The notes below the pieces were generated by a model. The model did not search any database, was not told the origin of the DNA, and saw only the letters and a list, made by a program, of their open reading frames with translations. Shown in pieces: positions 20,581 through 28,317 of a stretch of 64,000 nt of DNA; positions within the stretch are counted from its first letter, which is position 1, and every line of letters starts with the position of its first letter. The stretch is from Arthrobacter sp. 31Y. GTDB taxonomy: Bacteria > Actinomycetota > Actinomycetes > Actinomycetales > Micrococcaceae. The translations under genes were made by a program, and so were the position numbers. The DNA lies in the NCBI RefSeq assembly GCF_000526335.1, contig NZ_JAFW01000001.1, positions 744,001 to 808,000 on the forward strand. The letters run 5' to 3'.

Positions 20581-21873
20581 GTGGCCATTACGGGTCGTTT
20601 CGTGTTGCTGGCCCTTCTGGGGCTGGTCCCTTTGGTGGTTTTCCCCGCGTGGAGCACCCTCCTCTTCGTTGGTGCGGGACTAGTGCTTGTGCTGGTCTTG
20701 GATCTGGTGCTGGCAGCATCCCCCGCACAGCTTGCCCTGGATCGCGTCCTGCCTGGAAACGTGACGCTTGAGGGTAAAGCGGACTCCGTAGTAACCATCA
20801 CCAACCCCACCCGGCGCAAGCTGCGGGCCGAAGTCAGGGACACCTGGCAGCCATCTGCGGGGGCGCTGAACCCGTCACAGTCCATGGTGGTGCCGCCAGG
20901 TGAGAGGCGCCGCATGACAGTGACGTTGGTCCCGCATCGTCGCGGCGATCTCAAGAGCCCCCACGTGACCATCCGTTCCATGGGTCCTTTGGGCATGGCG
21001 GCAAGGCAGCGGACACGCCTCCTGCCCGGCCAGCTGCGGGTCCTCCCGCCGTTCCACTCGAAGCGTCATCTCCCATCAAAACTCCGGAAGCTCCGGGAAT
21101 TGGACGGCCGGGCCGCCGTGCAGATCCGCGGGGCAGGTACCGAATTCGATTCGTTGCGGGACTATGTCCGGGGTGACGATGTCCGTTCCATCGACTGGCG
21201 CGCCACGGCACGCCGCACATCTGTTGTGGTGCGGACGTGGCGCCCGGAGCGCGACCGGCGAGTGGTGATCGTTCTTGATACTTCCCGGACAGCGGCCGCA
21301 AGAATCGAGGATGAACCACGGCTCGATACCGGGATTGAGGCGGCCCTGCTATTGTCCGTGCTGGCCGAACGCGGGGGCGACCGTGTGGACTTCCTCGCCT
21401 ACGACCGCAGGCTCCGTGCACGGGTTGAGTCGGCGTCAAAAGGTAACTTGCTGGGTCAGCTCGTCCAGGCCATGGCTCCTTTGGAGGCTGAACTGATCGA
21501 ACTCGATTGGCAGCAGGTTCCGGCTCAGGTGCGTGCCGTCTCGGCGCACAGGTCAATGGTGGTGCTCCTGACGGCGCTCGACGGCGGTGCCCCCGAAGAA
21601 GGGCTCCTCCCCACGGTGGCTCAACTGTCCCGCCAACACGTTGTGGTGGTGGCATCAGTGAGGGATCCCCTGCTTTCTGCCATGAAGGAAGAGAGGACCA
21701 CAGCCAGCCAGGTCTTCCGGGCAGCGGCGGCCGAACGCGCGCTGTTGGAACGTTCAGCGGTGATGGCTCAACTTCGGCAACTCGGCGCCGAAGTAGTGGA
21801 TGCCGAACCCCACGATGTTCCTCCGATGCTCGCTGATACGTATATACGGCTCAAAGCAGCCGGACGGCTCTAA
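20581..21873 (+). CDS. DUF58 domain-containing protein (MoxR partner)
   Basis: A 430-residue protein with two N-terminal membrane helices (about 8-48), a beta-rich middle (VLPGNVTLEGKADSVVTITN) and the DUF58 signature LRDYVRGDDVRSIDWRATAR followed by a VWA-like core (RDRRVVIVLDTSRTAAARIE). It starts with GTG 32 bp after moxR. These proteins are regarded as substrate-binding partners of MoxR; the target is unknown. Confidence 0.9.
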   Translation: MAITGRFVLLALLGLVPLVVFPAWSTLLFVGAGLVLVLVLDLVLAASPAQLALDRVLPGNVTLEGKADSVVTITNPTRRKLRAEVRDTWQPSAGALNPSQSMVVPPGERRRMTVTLVPHRRGDLKSPHVTIRSMGPLGMAARQRTRLLPGQLRVLPPFHSKRHLPSKLRKLRELDGRAAVQIRGAGTEFDSLRDYVRGDDVRSIDWRATARRTSVVVRTWRPERDRRVVIVLDTSRTAAARIEDEPRLDTGIEAALLLSVLAERGGDRVDFLAYDRRLRARVESASKGNLLGQLVQAMAPLEAELIELDWQQVPAQVRAVSAHRSMVVLLTALDGGAPEEGLLPTVAQLSRQHVVVVASVRDPLLSAMKEERTTASQVFRAAAAERALLERSAVMAQLRQLGAEVVDAEPHDVPPMLADTYIRLKAAGRL

Positions 21874-21938
21874 CGCGCTTCCAGCTCCAGGCTCCCGTTT
21901 TCAGGTTTGCGTCAATGTTGTCTTCAGGAAGGACTGCC

Positions 21939-22652
21939 ATGAATACCCCTATCTACCAGCTGGCACTGGGCGAGGAATTCACCCGACTTACCCCCGAACT
22001 CCAGGAGTATTTCTCGTTGGCGGCCGGATCCGGTTCGTATGGAATTGGCGAAGGCGTCTTTGATGTGGTGGGGTGCCGTCAAAAGTGGCTGCGGCCGCTC
22101 CTTGCACTAACAGGCAGCGAGGAGGCGTTCTTTCCGGAATACGGCGAGGGTATCCCGTTCCGGATCGAAAACCACGCCCATGTGGATCCCTTCGGACGCC
22201 CGGCCCTCACGGCCCGCCGGGAGATCTACTTCCCCTCGGGGGCGCGGCTCTTCCACGATACAACCAGCGCCATCCTGAAGGCCGGCGACAATCGAAACGC
22301 CCGATTGGTGGACCATGTAGGCCGCTACCGCCGAATGGTCACGGACCTGGACGTCAGCGTAACCGCCGAGGGCCGCCTCCGGGGTGTGTCCGAAGCGAGC
22401 AGGCTCTTCTTGGGCCCCCTGCGCATTCCACTGCCGGCAGCCCTTGACGCACGCGCGTATGCCGAACAGTGGTGGGACACCAACGAGGGCAAGCACCGCA
22501 TTCAAGTCAAGGTCATCCAGCCACAGATCGGTGTGGTGCTTGTCTATGCAGGGCGCTTCGACTACCGGCTTGTGCCGTACCTGCCGGGAGCAGCCCCCGG
22601 AACGTCGCTGCCCCGGTACGCGGAACCAGACCGCTGGGAAAAGAGATTCTGA
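21939..22652 (+). CDS. DUF4166 domain-containing protein
   Basis: A 237-residue soluble protein. Marks are YQLALGEEFTRLTPELQEYF at the start, GVFDVVGCRQKWLRPLL, FPEYGEGIPFRIENHAHVDP and a C-terminal YAGRFDYRL. I recognise this as DUF4166, a lipocalin-like family that is sometimes fused to NAD-binding or saccharopine dehydrogenase-like proteins. ATG 21939 has AGGAAGGA five bases upstream. It converges on the MetE-like gene with 10 bp between the stops and no evident terminator. Confidence 0.7.
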   Translation: MNTPIYQLALGEEFTRLTPELQEYFSLAAGSGSYGIGEGVFDVVGCRQKWLRPLLALTGSEEAFFPEYGEGIPFRIENHAHVDPFGRPALTARREIYFPSGARLFHDTTSAILKAGDNRNARLVDHVGRYRRMVTDLDVSVTAEGRLRGVSEASRLFLGPLRIPLPAALDARAYAEQWWDTNEGKHRIQVKVIQPQIGVVLVYAGRFDYRLVPYLPGAAPGTSLPRYAEPDRWEKRF

Positions 22653-22662
22653 AGTATTCCAG

Positions 22663-23697
22663 TCAGCCCTGAGCCAGCTGGTCCAGCCCGTCAGCTACTT
22701 GGGTCAATTTCTTCAGAACATCTTTGGCCGTTGAAGGACTGAAGTCCGCCAGTCCCGTCGAGGGTGTGACCCGGAGTCCCGCCAATCCTGACGCAGGCAG
22801 GCCCAGCTGGCGCCACGGCTTCCAGATACTTTCAATGACTTGGGCCGTGCGTGGCAGTTGTGCCTGAGGGTTGTTGGTGGATAGCGCTCCTGCCCACAAG
22901 CGTTTTCCGTCTTCGACGGCTGCGGCGAGTTGCTCCCACTGACGTGACGTCAGGGCCTTCAAGGGCACCGCAACCCCGTCTGCTCCGGCGGCGAGTATCC
23001 GCTCGATGGGCGCTTCGATTTCCGGTACAGAGACCACAGTTTCGACGACGCCCGCAGCCTTCAGGGCCTCGATGACCACCCTCCAGGCCCCCGTGACTTC
23101 TTCCCCGGATATGGACCGCAACGTGCGGTAACCACTGGCCGTTGGGATGGTCCCTGCCATGACGGAGGCAATGTCCGGTTCATCGATCTGGACCACCAAG
23201 CGGGCACCTGGAACGGCTGCGGCGATGCGTCTGAGGTGCCCTCCGACGCCGGCGGCCAGGGATTCCGCAATGTCCCTGCGAGCGCCGTAATCCAAGAGTG
23301 CCCGTTCTCCGCTGTGCAGGTGAAGATTGGCGGCGAGGCTCACGGGTCCCAGCAACTGGATCTTGAATTCGGTTGCTGAAACATCCTCGGAACCGGCGAT
23401 GTCGGCCAGGATGTTGATGTCCGTCGATAATGCCGAGCTGGCGCGCCGGGCATCTTTCCCGGGCCTGTCCACCAGGCGCCAACCGTGCGGCTGGACATCC
23501 AATGCCAGGTCAACCAGCAGGGAGCCTGTCCGGCCGACACTATCCGAGCCCACTCCGCGATCCGGCAGTTCGGGCAGGAAGGGAAGGTGGGGGTCTCCCA
23601 ACTCGCCCCGGATGATCCGGTTGGCTTCCGCTGGATCGGTGACGGGCCACGGCCCCAGTGCTGTGGCGCTGGCGCGTACGCTTTCCACATCTGTCAC
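22663..23697 (-). CDS. Cobalamin-independent methionine synthase-like protein lacking visible zinc ligands
   Basis: A 344-residue protein of the MetE C-terminal/UROD superfamily, with FKIQLLGPVSLAANLHLHSG and LVVQIDEPDIASVMAG as clear signs. Canonical MetE binds zinc with a H-x-C pair and a later Cys; no such H-x-C is seen here, so methyl transfer to homocysteine is doubtful. It starts 4 bp after the chorismate mutase gene and may be co-translated with it. Many actinobacteria have such short MetE-like proteins of unknown role. Confidence 0.75.
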   Translation of the reverse strand: MTDVESVRASATALGPWPVTDPAEANRIIRGELGDPHLPFLPELPDRGVGSDSVGRTGSLLVDLALDVQPHGWRLVDRPGKDARRASSALSTDINILADIAGSEDVSATEFKIQLLGPVSLAANLHLHSGERALLDYGARRDIAESLAAGVGGHLRRIAAAVPGARLVVQIDEPDIASVMAGTIPTASGYRTLRSISGEEVTGAWRVVIEALKAAGVVETVVSVPEIEAPIERILAAGADGVAVPLKALTSRQWEQLAAAVEDGKRLWAGALSTNNPQAQLPRTAQVIESIWKPWRQLGLPASGLAGLRVTPSTGLADFSPSTAKDVLKKLTQVADGLDQLAQG

Positions 23698-23701
23698 GGG
23701 G

Positions 23702-24091
23702 CTACGCCTGCTGGCTGGAGATCTGGTGATCCTCGGCGATGGCCTCGTGGTGGCGGATCACTTCACTGATGATGAAGTTAAGGAATTTCTCTGCAAAAGC
23801 CGGATCAAGGTGCGCATCCTCGGCTAGCCTGCGCAGGCGGGCGATCTGGGCGGATTCGCGGCCCGGATCTCCGGCGGGAAGCTTGTGGGTGGCCTTCAGG
23901 ACGCCAACTTTTTGGGTCGCTTTGAAGCGTTCCGCAAGCAGGAAGACAAGTGTTGCATCTATGTTGTCGATGCTGGACCGGATGGACAGGAGCTCATCCA
24001 TGACGGCACGGTCCACGTGGCCGGCTAAGGAGCTCGCTGCCGGGTTGAAGGAATCGGCGTCAAGGGGAAGGGCGTTGTTCTGCTCGGTCAT
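23702..24091 (-). CDS. Chorismate mutase, AroQ type
   Basis: A 129-residue all-helical protein: MDELLSIRSSIDNIDATLVF, LLAERFKATQKVGVLKATHK, and FAEKFLNFIISEVIRHHEAI match the small AroQ fold that turns chorismate into prephenate for Phe/Tyr synthesis. The conserved Arg, Lys and Glu positions of the active site seem present (R in SIRSSID, K in VGVLKA, E in ISEVIRHH). Start ATG 24091 chosen because upstream codons read poorly and overlap a gene remnant on the other strand. Followed by the MetE-like gene. Confidence 0.85.
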   Translation of the reverse strand: MTEQNNALPLDADSFNPAASSLAGHVDRAVMDELLSIRSSIDNIDATLVFLLAERFKATQKVGVLKATHKLPAGDPGRESAQIARLRRLAEDAHLDPAFAEKFLNFIISEVIRHHEAIAEDHQISSQQA

Positions 24092-24124
24092 GCACCCCAG
24101 TCTATGGTGTGAGGTTGTACCGCC

Positions 24125-24322
24125 GTGGGTGTTACCTCCCGGCCAGCAGAGGCAGAGTCGGGCAGCGACGGCGGTATCGCGGAGTCCATTCAACGGGCCT
24201 TCCCTGAGGTACGAGTGGTCAAGGCCTTGAACACTGTCAGCGCTCCGATGATGGTGGACCCTGGGATGCTCCCCGGACCACACGACATTCTCATGGCAGG
24301 AAACGATGAGACGGCGAAGACA
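24125..24322 (+). pseudogene. Remnant of an NADPH-dependent F420 reductase-like (NAD-binding) gene
   Basis: On the plus strand the frame reads GGIAESIQRAFPEVRVVKAL, then NTVSAPMMVDPGMLPGPHD and ILMAGNDETAK. This is the middle of a dinucleotide-binding reductase of the F420-reductase/FNO type (typically VVKALNT and then a GND motif). The Rossmann start with GxGxxG is missing and the frame runs into a hairpin and beyond to unrelated sequence. About 60 of some 210 residues remain. It lies in the interval upstream of the chorismate mutase gene and downstream of the ABC transporter. Confidence 0.7.
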
Positions 24323-24350
24323 CGCCCTCCGCATATGAGGGCGTGCCTTC
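24316..24350. terminator. Hairpin terminator at the end of the peptide ABC operon
   Basis: CACGCCCTC (24321-24329), loop CGCATAT, GAGGGCGTG (24337-24345), extended by GAAG/CTTC around one mismatch. It stands 28 bp past the ABC ATPase stop codon. The loop and stem resemble the hairpin at 32685-32708. No T-run follows on the minus strand. Confidence 0.6.
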
Positions 24351-24377
24351 GCTTCCTTCTGACTTTCCTGGAACGGT

Positions 24378-26084
24378 TTAGCCACCTAAGAGCGAGCGGT
24401 GCGCTTCCCGCCGTCGTGCTTGTTCATCGGGGTCCGGCACCGGCAGCGAGGCGATGAGCCGCTTGGTGTAGTCGTGTTGCGGTGAGCCCATTACCTGATT
24501 GCCTATCCCCTGCTCCACCAGCCGGCCCTTGTACAACACGCCAACCCAGTGGGACAACATGTCCACTACTGCGAGGTCGTGGCTGATGAAGAGTGCCGCG
24601 AAACCGTACTGCTCCTGGATGTCTTTGAACAGGTCCAGGACTTTCGCCTGCACCGAGACATCAAGGGCGGATGTGGGTTCGTCGGCGATCAACAGGCGCG
24701 GGTTGAGCGCTAGCGATCTCGCCAAGGAGGCACGCTGCCGCTGCCCACCGGACAGCTCGTGCGGGTACCGTTCCGCGTACGACGCCGGCAACTGGACTGA
24801 TTCGAGCAGCTCACCTACCTTCTTCCTCGCCTCAGCGGCGCTTGGCCGGGTGTGGATCAGCAGCGGTTCGGCGACGCACTCGCCGATGGTGAGGTGCGGA
24901 TTGAAGGAGGCCGCCGGATCTTGGAACACGAAGCCGATGTCCTTGCGAAGCGGACGGAAGGTGCGCTCCTTGAAGTCCAACATCTCGTACCCGAGGACCT
25001 TCAGACTGCCACCTGTGGTCCGGGTCAGGCCGGCAATGGCTCGGCCGATGGTTGATTTTCCGGAACCGGATTCACCCACCAACCCAAAGACCTCATTCTC
25101 GGACACCGTAAAGCTGACATCATCCACGGCCTTGAATCCGTGCTTGCCGAATCGCCCGGGGTATTCGATGGTGAGGTTCTTCGCCTCCACCAGGATTTTG
25201 CCTTCCTGATGGAGCCGGCCCCGGGCGCCCTCGGAGGCAGAGTTGCGTCCGAGGTGCGGCACAGCGGCCAGCAACTTCTTTGTGTACTCCTGCCGGGGTG
25301 CAGCAAAAAGGACTTTTGCGGGAGCCTCCTCCACAACATCGCCCTGGTACATGACCACAACCCGGTCGGCCAGATCCGCCACTACTCCCATGTTGTGGGT
25401 GATGAGCACGATCGAGGTGCCGTAGTTGTCCCTCAAATCGCGCAGGAGCTGGAGGATCTCGGCCTGCACTGTGACATCCAAGGCCGTGGTGGGCTCATCG
25501 GCCACGATCAGTCCGGGGTTGAGTGCCAACGCCGCGGCTATGACCACGCGTTGCTTCTGGCCACCGGAGAACTGGTGTGGATAGTAGTTGACCCGTGTTT
25601 CAGGGTCAGGGATGCCCACCTTGCGAAGTGCCTCGGTTGCCCTTTCCTTGGCTTCCTTGGCGGAGACGCGCCGTCCGTCCGTGGAGTGTGCACGGATGCC
25701 TTCGGCAATCTGCCAGCCCACGGTGAAGACCGGATTCAGCGCCGTGGAGGGCTCCTGGAACACCATGGCCACATCGCGGCCACGGATTTTGCGGAGGGTG
25801 GATTGGCTGACGCTAATGATGTTGTTGCCATTGATTACTACGGCTCCGGAGCTGATGGCGGTTTCCGGAAGCAAGCCGAGGATGGTCTTCGCCGTCACCG
25901 TTTTGCCGGAACCCGATTCACCCACGATGGCCACAACTTCACCGGCTCCAACGTTCAGGCTGACATCTTTGACAGCTTGAACGTCCCCGCCGTCAGTGGC
26001 GAAGGTGACTTGGAGGCGATCAATAGTGAGTACCGGCTGATCGGTGCCTGTCCGGTCTGCGACGTTTCCCGGGTTGGTGGTCAT
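24378..26084 (-). CDS. Peptide/nickel-type ABC transporter, fused dual ATPase subunit
   Basis: A 568-residue protein with two nucleotide-binding domains of the DppD and DppF kind joined in one chain. First: GESGSGKT, FSGGQKQRVVIA and LIVADEPTTALDV. Second: GESGSGKST, LSGGQRQRASLA and LLIADEPTSALDV. ATP hydrolysis powers the two permeases encoded just upstream. ATG 26084 overlaps the TGA of the permease gene (ATGA), which excludes the longer frame reading beyond it. Confidence 0.95.
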   Translation of the reverse strand: MTTNPGNVADRTGTDQPVLTIDRLQVTFATDGGDVQAVKDVSLNVGAGEVVAIVGESGSGKTVTAKTILGLLPETAISSGAVVINGNNIISVSQSTLRKIRGRDVAMVFQEPSTALNPVFTVGWQIAEGIRAHSTDGRRVSAKEAKERATEALRKVGIPDPETRVNYYPHQFSGGQKQRVVIAAALALNPGLIVADEPTTALDVTVQAEILQLLRDLRDNYGTSIVLITHNMGVVADLADRVVVMYQGDVVEEAPAKVLFAAPRQEYTKKLLAAVPHLGRNSASEGARGRLHQEGKILVEAKNLTIEYPGRFGKHGFKAVDDVSFTVSENEVFGLVGESGSGKSTIGRAIAGLTRTTGGSLKVLGYEMLDFKERTFRPLRKDIGFVFQDPAASFNPHLTIGECVAEPLLIHTRPSAAEARKKVGELLESVQLPASYAERYPHELSGGQRQRASLARSLALNPRLLIADEPTSALDVSVQAKVLDLFKDIQEQYGFAALFISHDLAVVDMLSHWVGVLYKGRLVEQGIGNQVMGSPQHDYTKRLIASLPVPDPDEQARRREAHRSLLGG

Positions 26085-27094
26085 GACTTTCCTGCCTCTG
26101 CCGGGTTTGCCGGCGATTCTGGTCCTGCCTGTGTACCCGGTACTGGTGTTCGGCCCGCGCGTTTGCGGCCACGGATCCGGGGGTCGTTGAGGTCGTTGAT
26201 GCTTTCGCCCACCAGGGTCAGCCCCAGGACGGTCAGAACAATGGCGATTCCGGGGAAGACGCCGGTCCACCAAATGCCGGATGAGGTATCAGCCAGTGCT
26301 TTGTTGAGGTCGAAACCCCACTCAGCCGCGGACGTCGGCTCGATCCCGAAGCCAAGGAACCCCAGTCCTGCAAGTGTCAGGATCGCTTCGGAGGCGTTGA
26401 GGGTGAACATGAGGGGCAGGGTCCTGGTGGCGTTCTTGAAAATGTGCCGACCAATGATGCGCACACTGGACGCGCCCAGGACTTTGGCTGATTCTACGAA
26501 CGGCTCGGCCTTGAGCCGGATGGTCTCTGCACGTATGACCCGGAAGTACTGAGGCACAAAAACGACGGTGATGGAGAAAGCACAGGAGAAGATGCCTCCC
26601 CAGAAGCTGGACTGCCCACGGCTGATCACGATGGATATCACGATTGCCAGGAGCAGGGTTGGAAATGCGTAGATGGCGTCTGCCACGACCACCAGGATCC
26701 GGTCCAGCCAACCTCCGAAGTATCCGCTGAGAAGCCCAAGGACCACACCGAGGAACAGGGACATGGCAACGGACACAATGATCACTGTCACCGCTGTTTG
26801 GGAACCCCAAACCACCCGCGACAGGACATCGTAACCGCCAACGGTTGTTCCCAGAAGGTGCTTGGCGCCCGGAGCTTCCTGGGTGGGAAACGAACCGGTG
26901 TCATCGCTGAGCTGGGAGTATCCGTAGGGAGCAAGGAGGGGGGCGAAGATGCTGGTCAGCAGGAAGATTCCGCTGAGGACAACACCCACAATGAGCATGC
27001 CCCGCTGAAGGCCTACGCTCTTTTTCAGGTGGCTGATCACCGGAAGCCGGGAAAACAAGGGCTGCTTGGGTCGGGTCAATTGAGGAGTGCTCAT
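26081..27094 (-). CDS. ABC transporter permease, DppC-like
   Basis: A 337-residue inner-membrane permease with the N-terminal helix at about 30-50, GAKHLLGTTVGGYDVLSRVV, and the EAA-type loop ETIRLKAEPFVESAKVLGAS. It pairs with the DppB-like protein. The ATG at 27094 is two bases after the previous stop. Continues straight into the ATPase gene. Confidence 0.93.
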   Translation of the reverse strand: MSTPQLTRPKQPLFSRLPVISHLKKSVGLQRGMLIVGVVLSGIFLLTSIFAPLLAPYGYSQLSDDTGSFPTQEAPGAKHLLGTTVGGYDVLSRVVWGSQTAVTVIIVSVAMSLFLGVVLGLLSGYFGGWLDRILVVVADAIYAFPTLLLAIVISIVISRGQSSFWGGIFSCAFSITVVFVPQYFRVIRAETIRLKAEPFVESAKVLGASSVRIIGRHIFKNATRTLPLMFTLNASEAILTLAGLGFLGFGIEPTSAAEWGFDLNKALADTSSGIWWTGVFPGIAIVLTVLGLTLVGESINDLNDPRIRGRKRAGRTPVPGTQAGPESPANPAEAGKS

Positions 27095-27096
27095 GG

Positions 27097-28188
27097 TCAG
27101 TACCTCACTCGGGGGTCGATGAGCGCGGCAATGATATCCACGATGAAGTTGGTGACGGCCACGATGATGGCCAGCAGCACCACGATGCCTTGGACGGCCA
27201 CGAAGTCGCGGGCATTCAAGTACTGCACCAGCTGGTAGCCCAGGCCCTTCCACTCAAAGGTGGTTTCGGTGAGGATGGCGCCGCCGAGCATCAGGGCAAT
27301 TTGCAGGCCCATGACGGTAATGATGGGAATCAATGCCGGCTTGTATGCGTGCTTGGTCACCAGCCGGAACTCGCTGACGCCCCTTGAGCGCCCTGCCTCG
27401 ATGTAGTCCTTTCCCAAGGTTCCGATCACGTTGGTGCGGACCAGGCGAAGGAAAACACCTGCGGTGAGTAAGCCGAGTGCGATTGCCGGGAGGACTGCGT
27501 GGGAAGCTACGTCACCAAGTGCCGTGAAGTTTCCGCTGCGCAGCGCGTCCAGCCAGTAGATGCCGGAGGGGGCTGCCAAAGCACTCATGGTGAGTTCCGT
27601 ACGGGTGGAGGCCCGGCCGGCTACCGGGAACCAGCCGAGCCATACGGAGAACGTCAGCTTGAGGAGCAGCCCTGAGAAGAAAACCGGGGTTGCATAGCAA
27701 AGGATGGCGAAAAACCTCAATAGGGCATCGGGGGTCTTGTCCCGGTGTTGGGCGGCGATAAGTCCGAACGGGATACCGACTGCAAGCGCCACGATCAGTG
27801 CGTTGATGGAGAGTTCGAGAGTGGCTGCGCCGAAGGTGGTCAGGACCTCCAGCACAGGGCGTCGGTCGGTGATGGTGGTTCCGAAATTCCCGGTGATCAG
27901 CTGGCCAAGATACTCGAAGTACTGAACCAGCACAGGACGGTCATACCCGGCGTCGTGGATGCGTTGGGCCAGGACGTCCGGGGGCAGGCGTCCGCCTTGA
28001 GATGCGGTGATGGGATCTCCAATGACCCTCATCAGGAAGAAGACCAGTGTTACCAGAATAAAAACGGTGGGAATGATCAGGAAGAACCTGATCACGATGT
28101 ACCTTCCCAGCCCTCCCCCGGCTTTGGACTTGCTCTTGGGAGCAACGATGCCGGGCTCCGCCTCGGGAACCTCAATAAGTGTTGTCAT
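27097..28188 (-). CDS. ABC transporter permease, DppB-like
   Basis: A 363-residue permease with a cytoplasmic N-terminus of about 25 residues, the first helix FFLIIPTVFILVTLVFFLMR, and the family loop DYIEAGRSRGVSEFRLVTKH. The remaining helices match oligopeptide/dipeptide permeases. It is separated from the binding-protein gene by a strong hairpin, which probably lowers its expression relative to the binding protein. Confidence 0.93.
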   Translation of the reverse strand: MTTLIEVPEAEPGIVAPKSKSKAGGGLGRYIVIRFFLIIPTVFILVTLVFFLMRVIGDPITASQGGRLPPDVLAQRIHDAGYDRPVLVQYFEYLGQLITGNFGTTITDRRPVLEVLTTFGAATLELSINALIVALAVGIPFGLIAAQHRDKTPDALLRFFAILCYATPVFFSGLLLKLTFSVWLGWFPVAGRASTRTELTMSALAAPSGIYWLDALRSGNFTALGDVASHAVLPAIALGLLTAGVFLRLVRTNVIGTLGKDYIEAGRSRGVSEFRLVTKHAYKPALIPIITVMGLQIALMLGGAILTETTFEWKGLGYQLVQYLNARDFVAVQGIVVLLAIIVAVTNFIVDIIAALIDPRVRY

Positions 28189-28263
28189 GTGTTACCTGCA
28201 TTTCCTGCCCGTGGATTGCGCGGGGTTGTCTCATGCGTGCCGGCCACGTTGGTGGTCAGCAAA

Positions 28264-28296
28264 GGAGGCGGGACACCGGATCAGTGTCCCGCCTCC
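28264..28296. terminator. Hairpin between the binding-protein and permease genes
   Basis: GGAGGCGGGACAC (28264-28276), loop of 7, GTGTCCCGCCTCC (28284-28296): a perfect 13-bp stem. On the minus strand only TTT follows. Located after the substrate-binding gene, it is the usual place for partial termination and 3' protection that gives an excess of binding protein. Confidence 0.75.
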
Positions 28297-28317
28297 CTTC
28301 TCATCACGAAGGTGCGG

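Noticed and set aside
25140..26552. 470-codon open frame on the plus strand across the ABC ATPase and permease genes
   Set aside because: Antisense to two well-defined transporter genes; no domain pattern.
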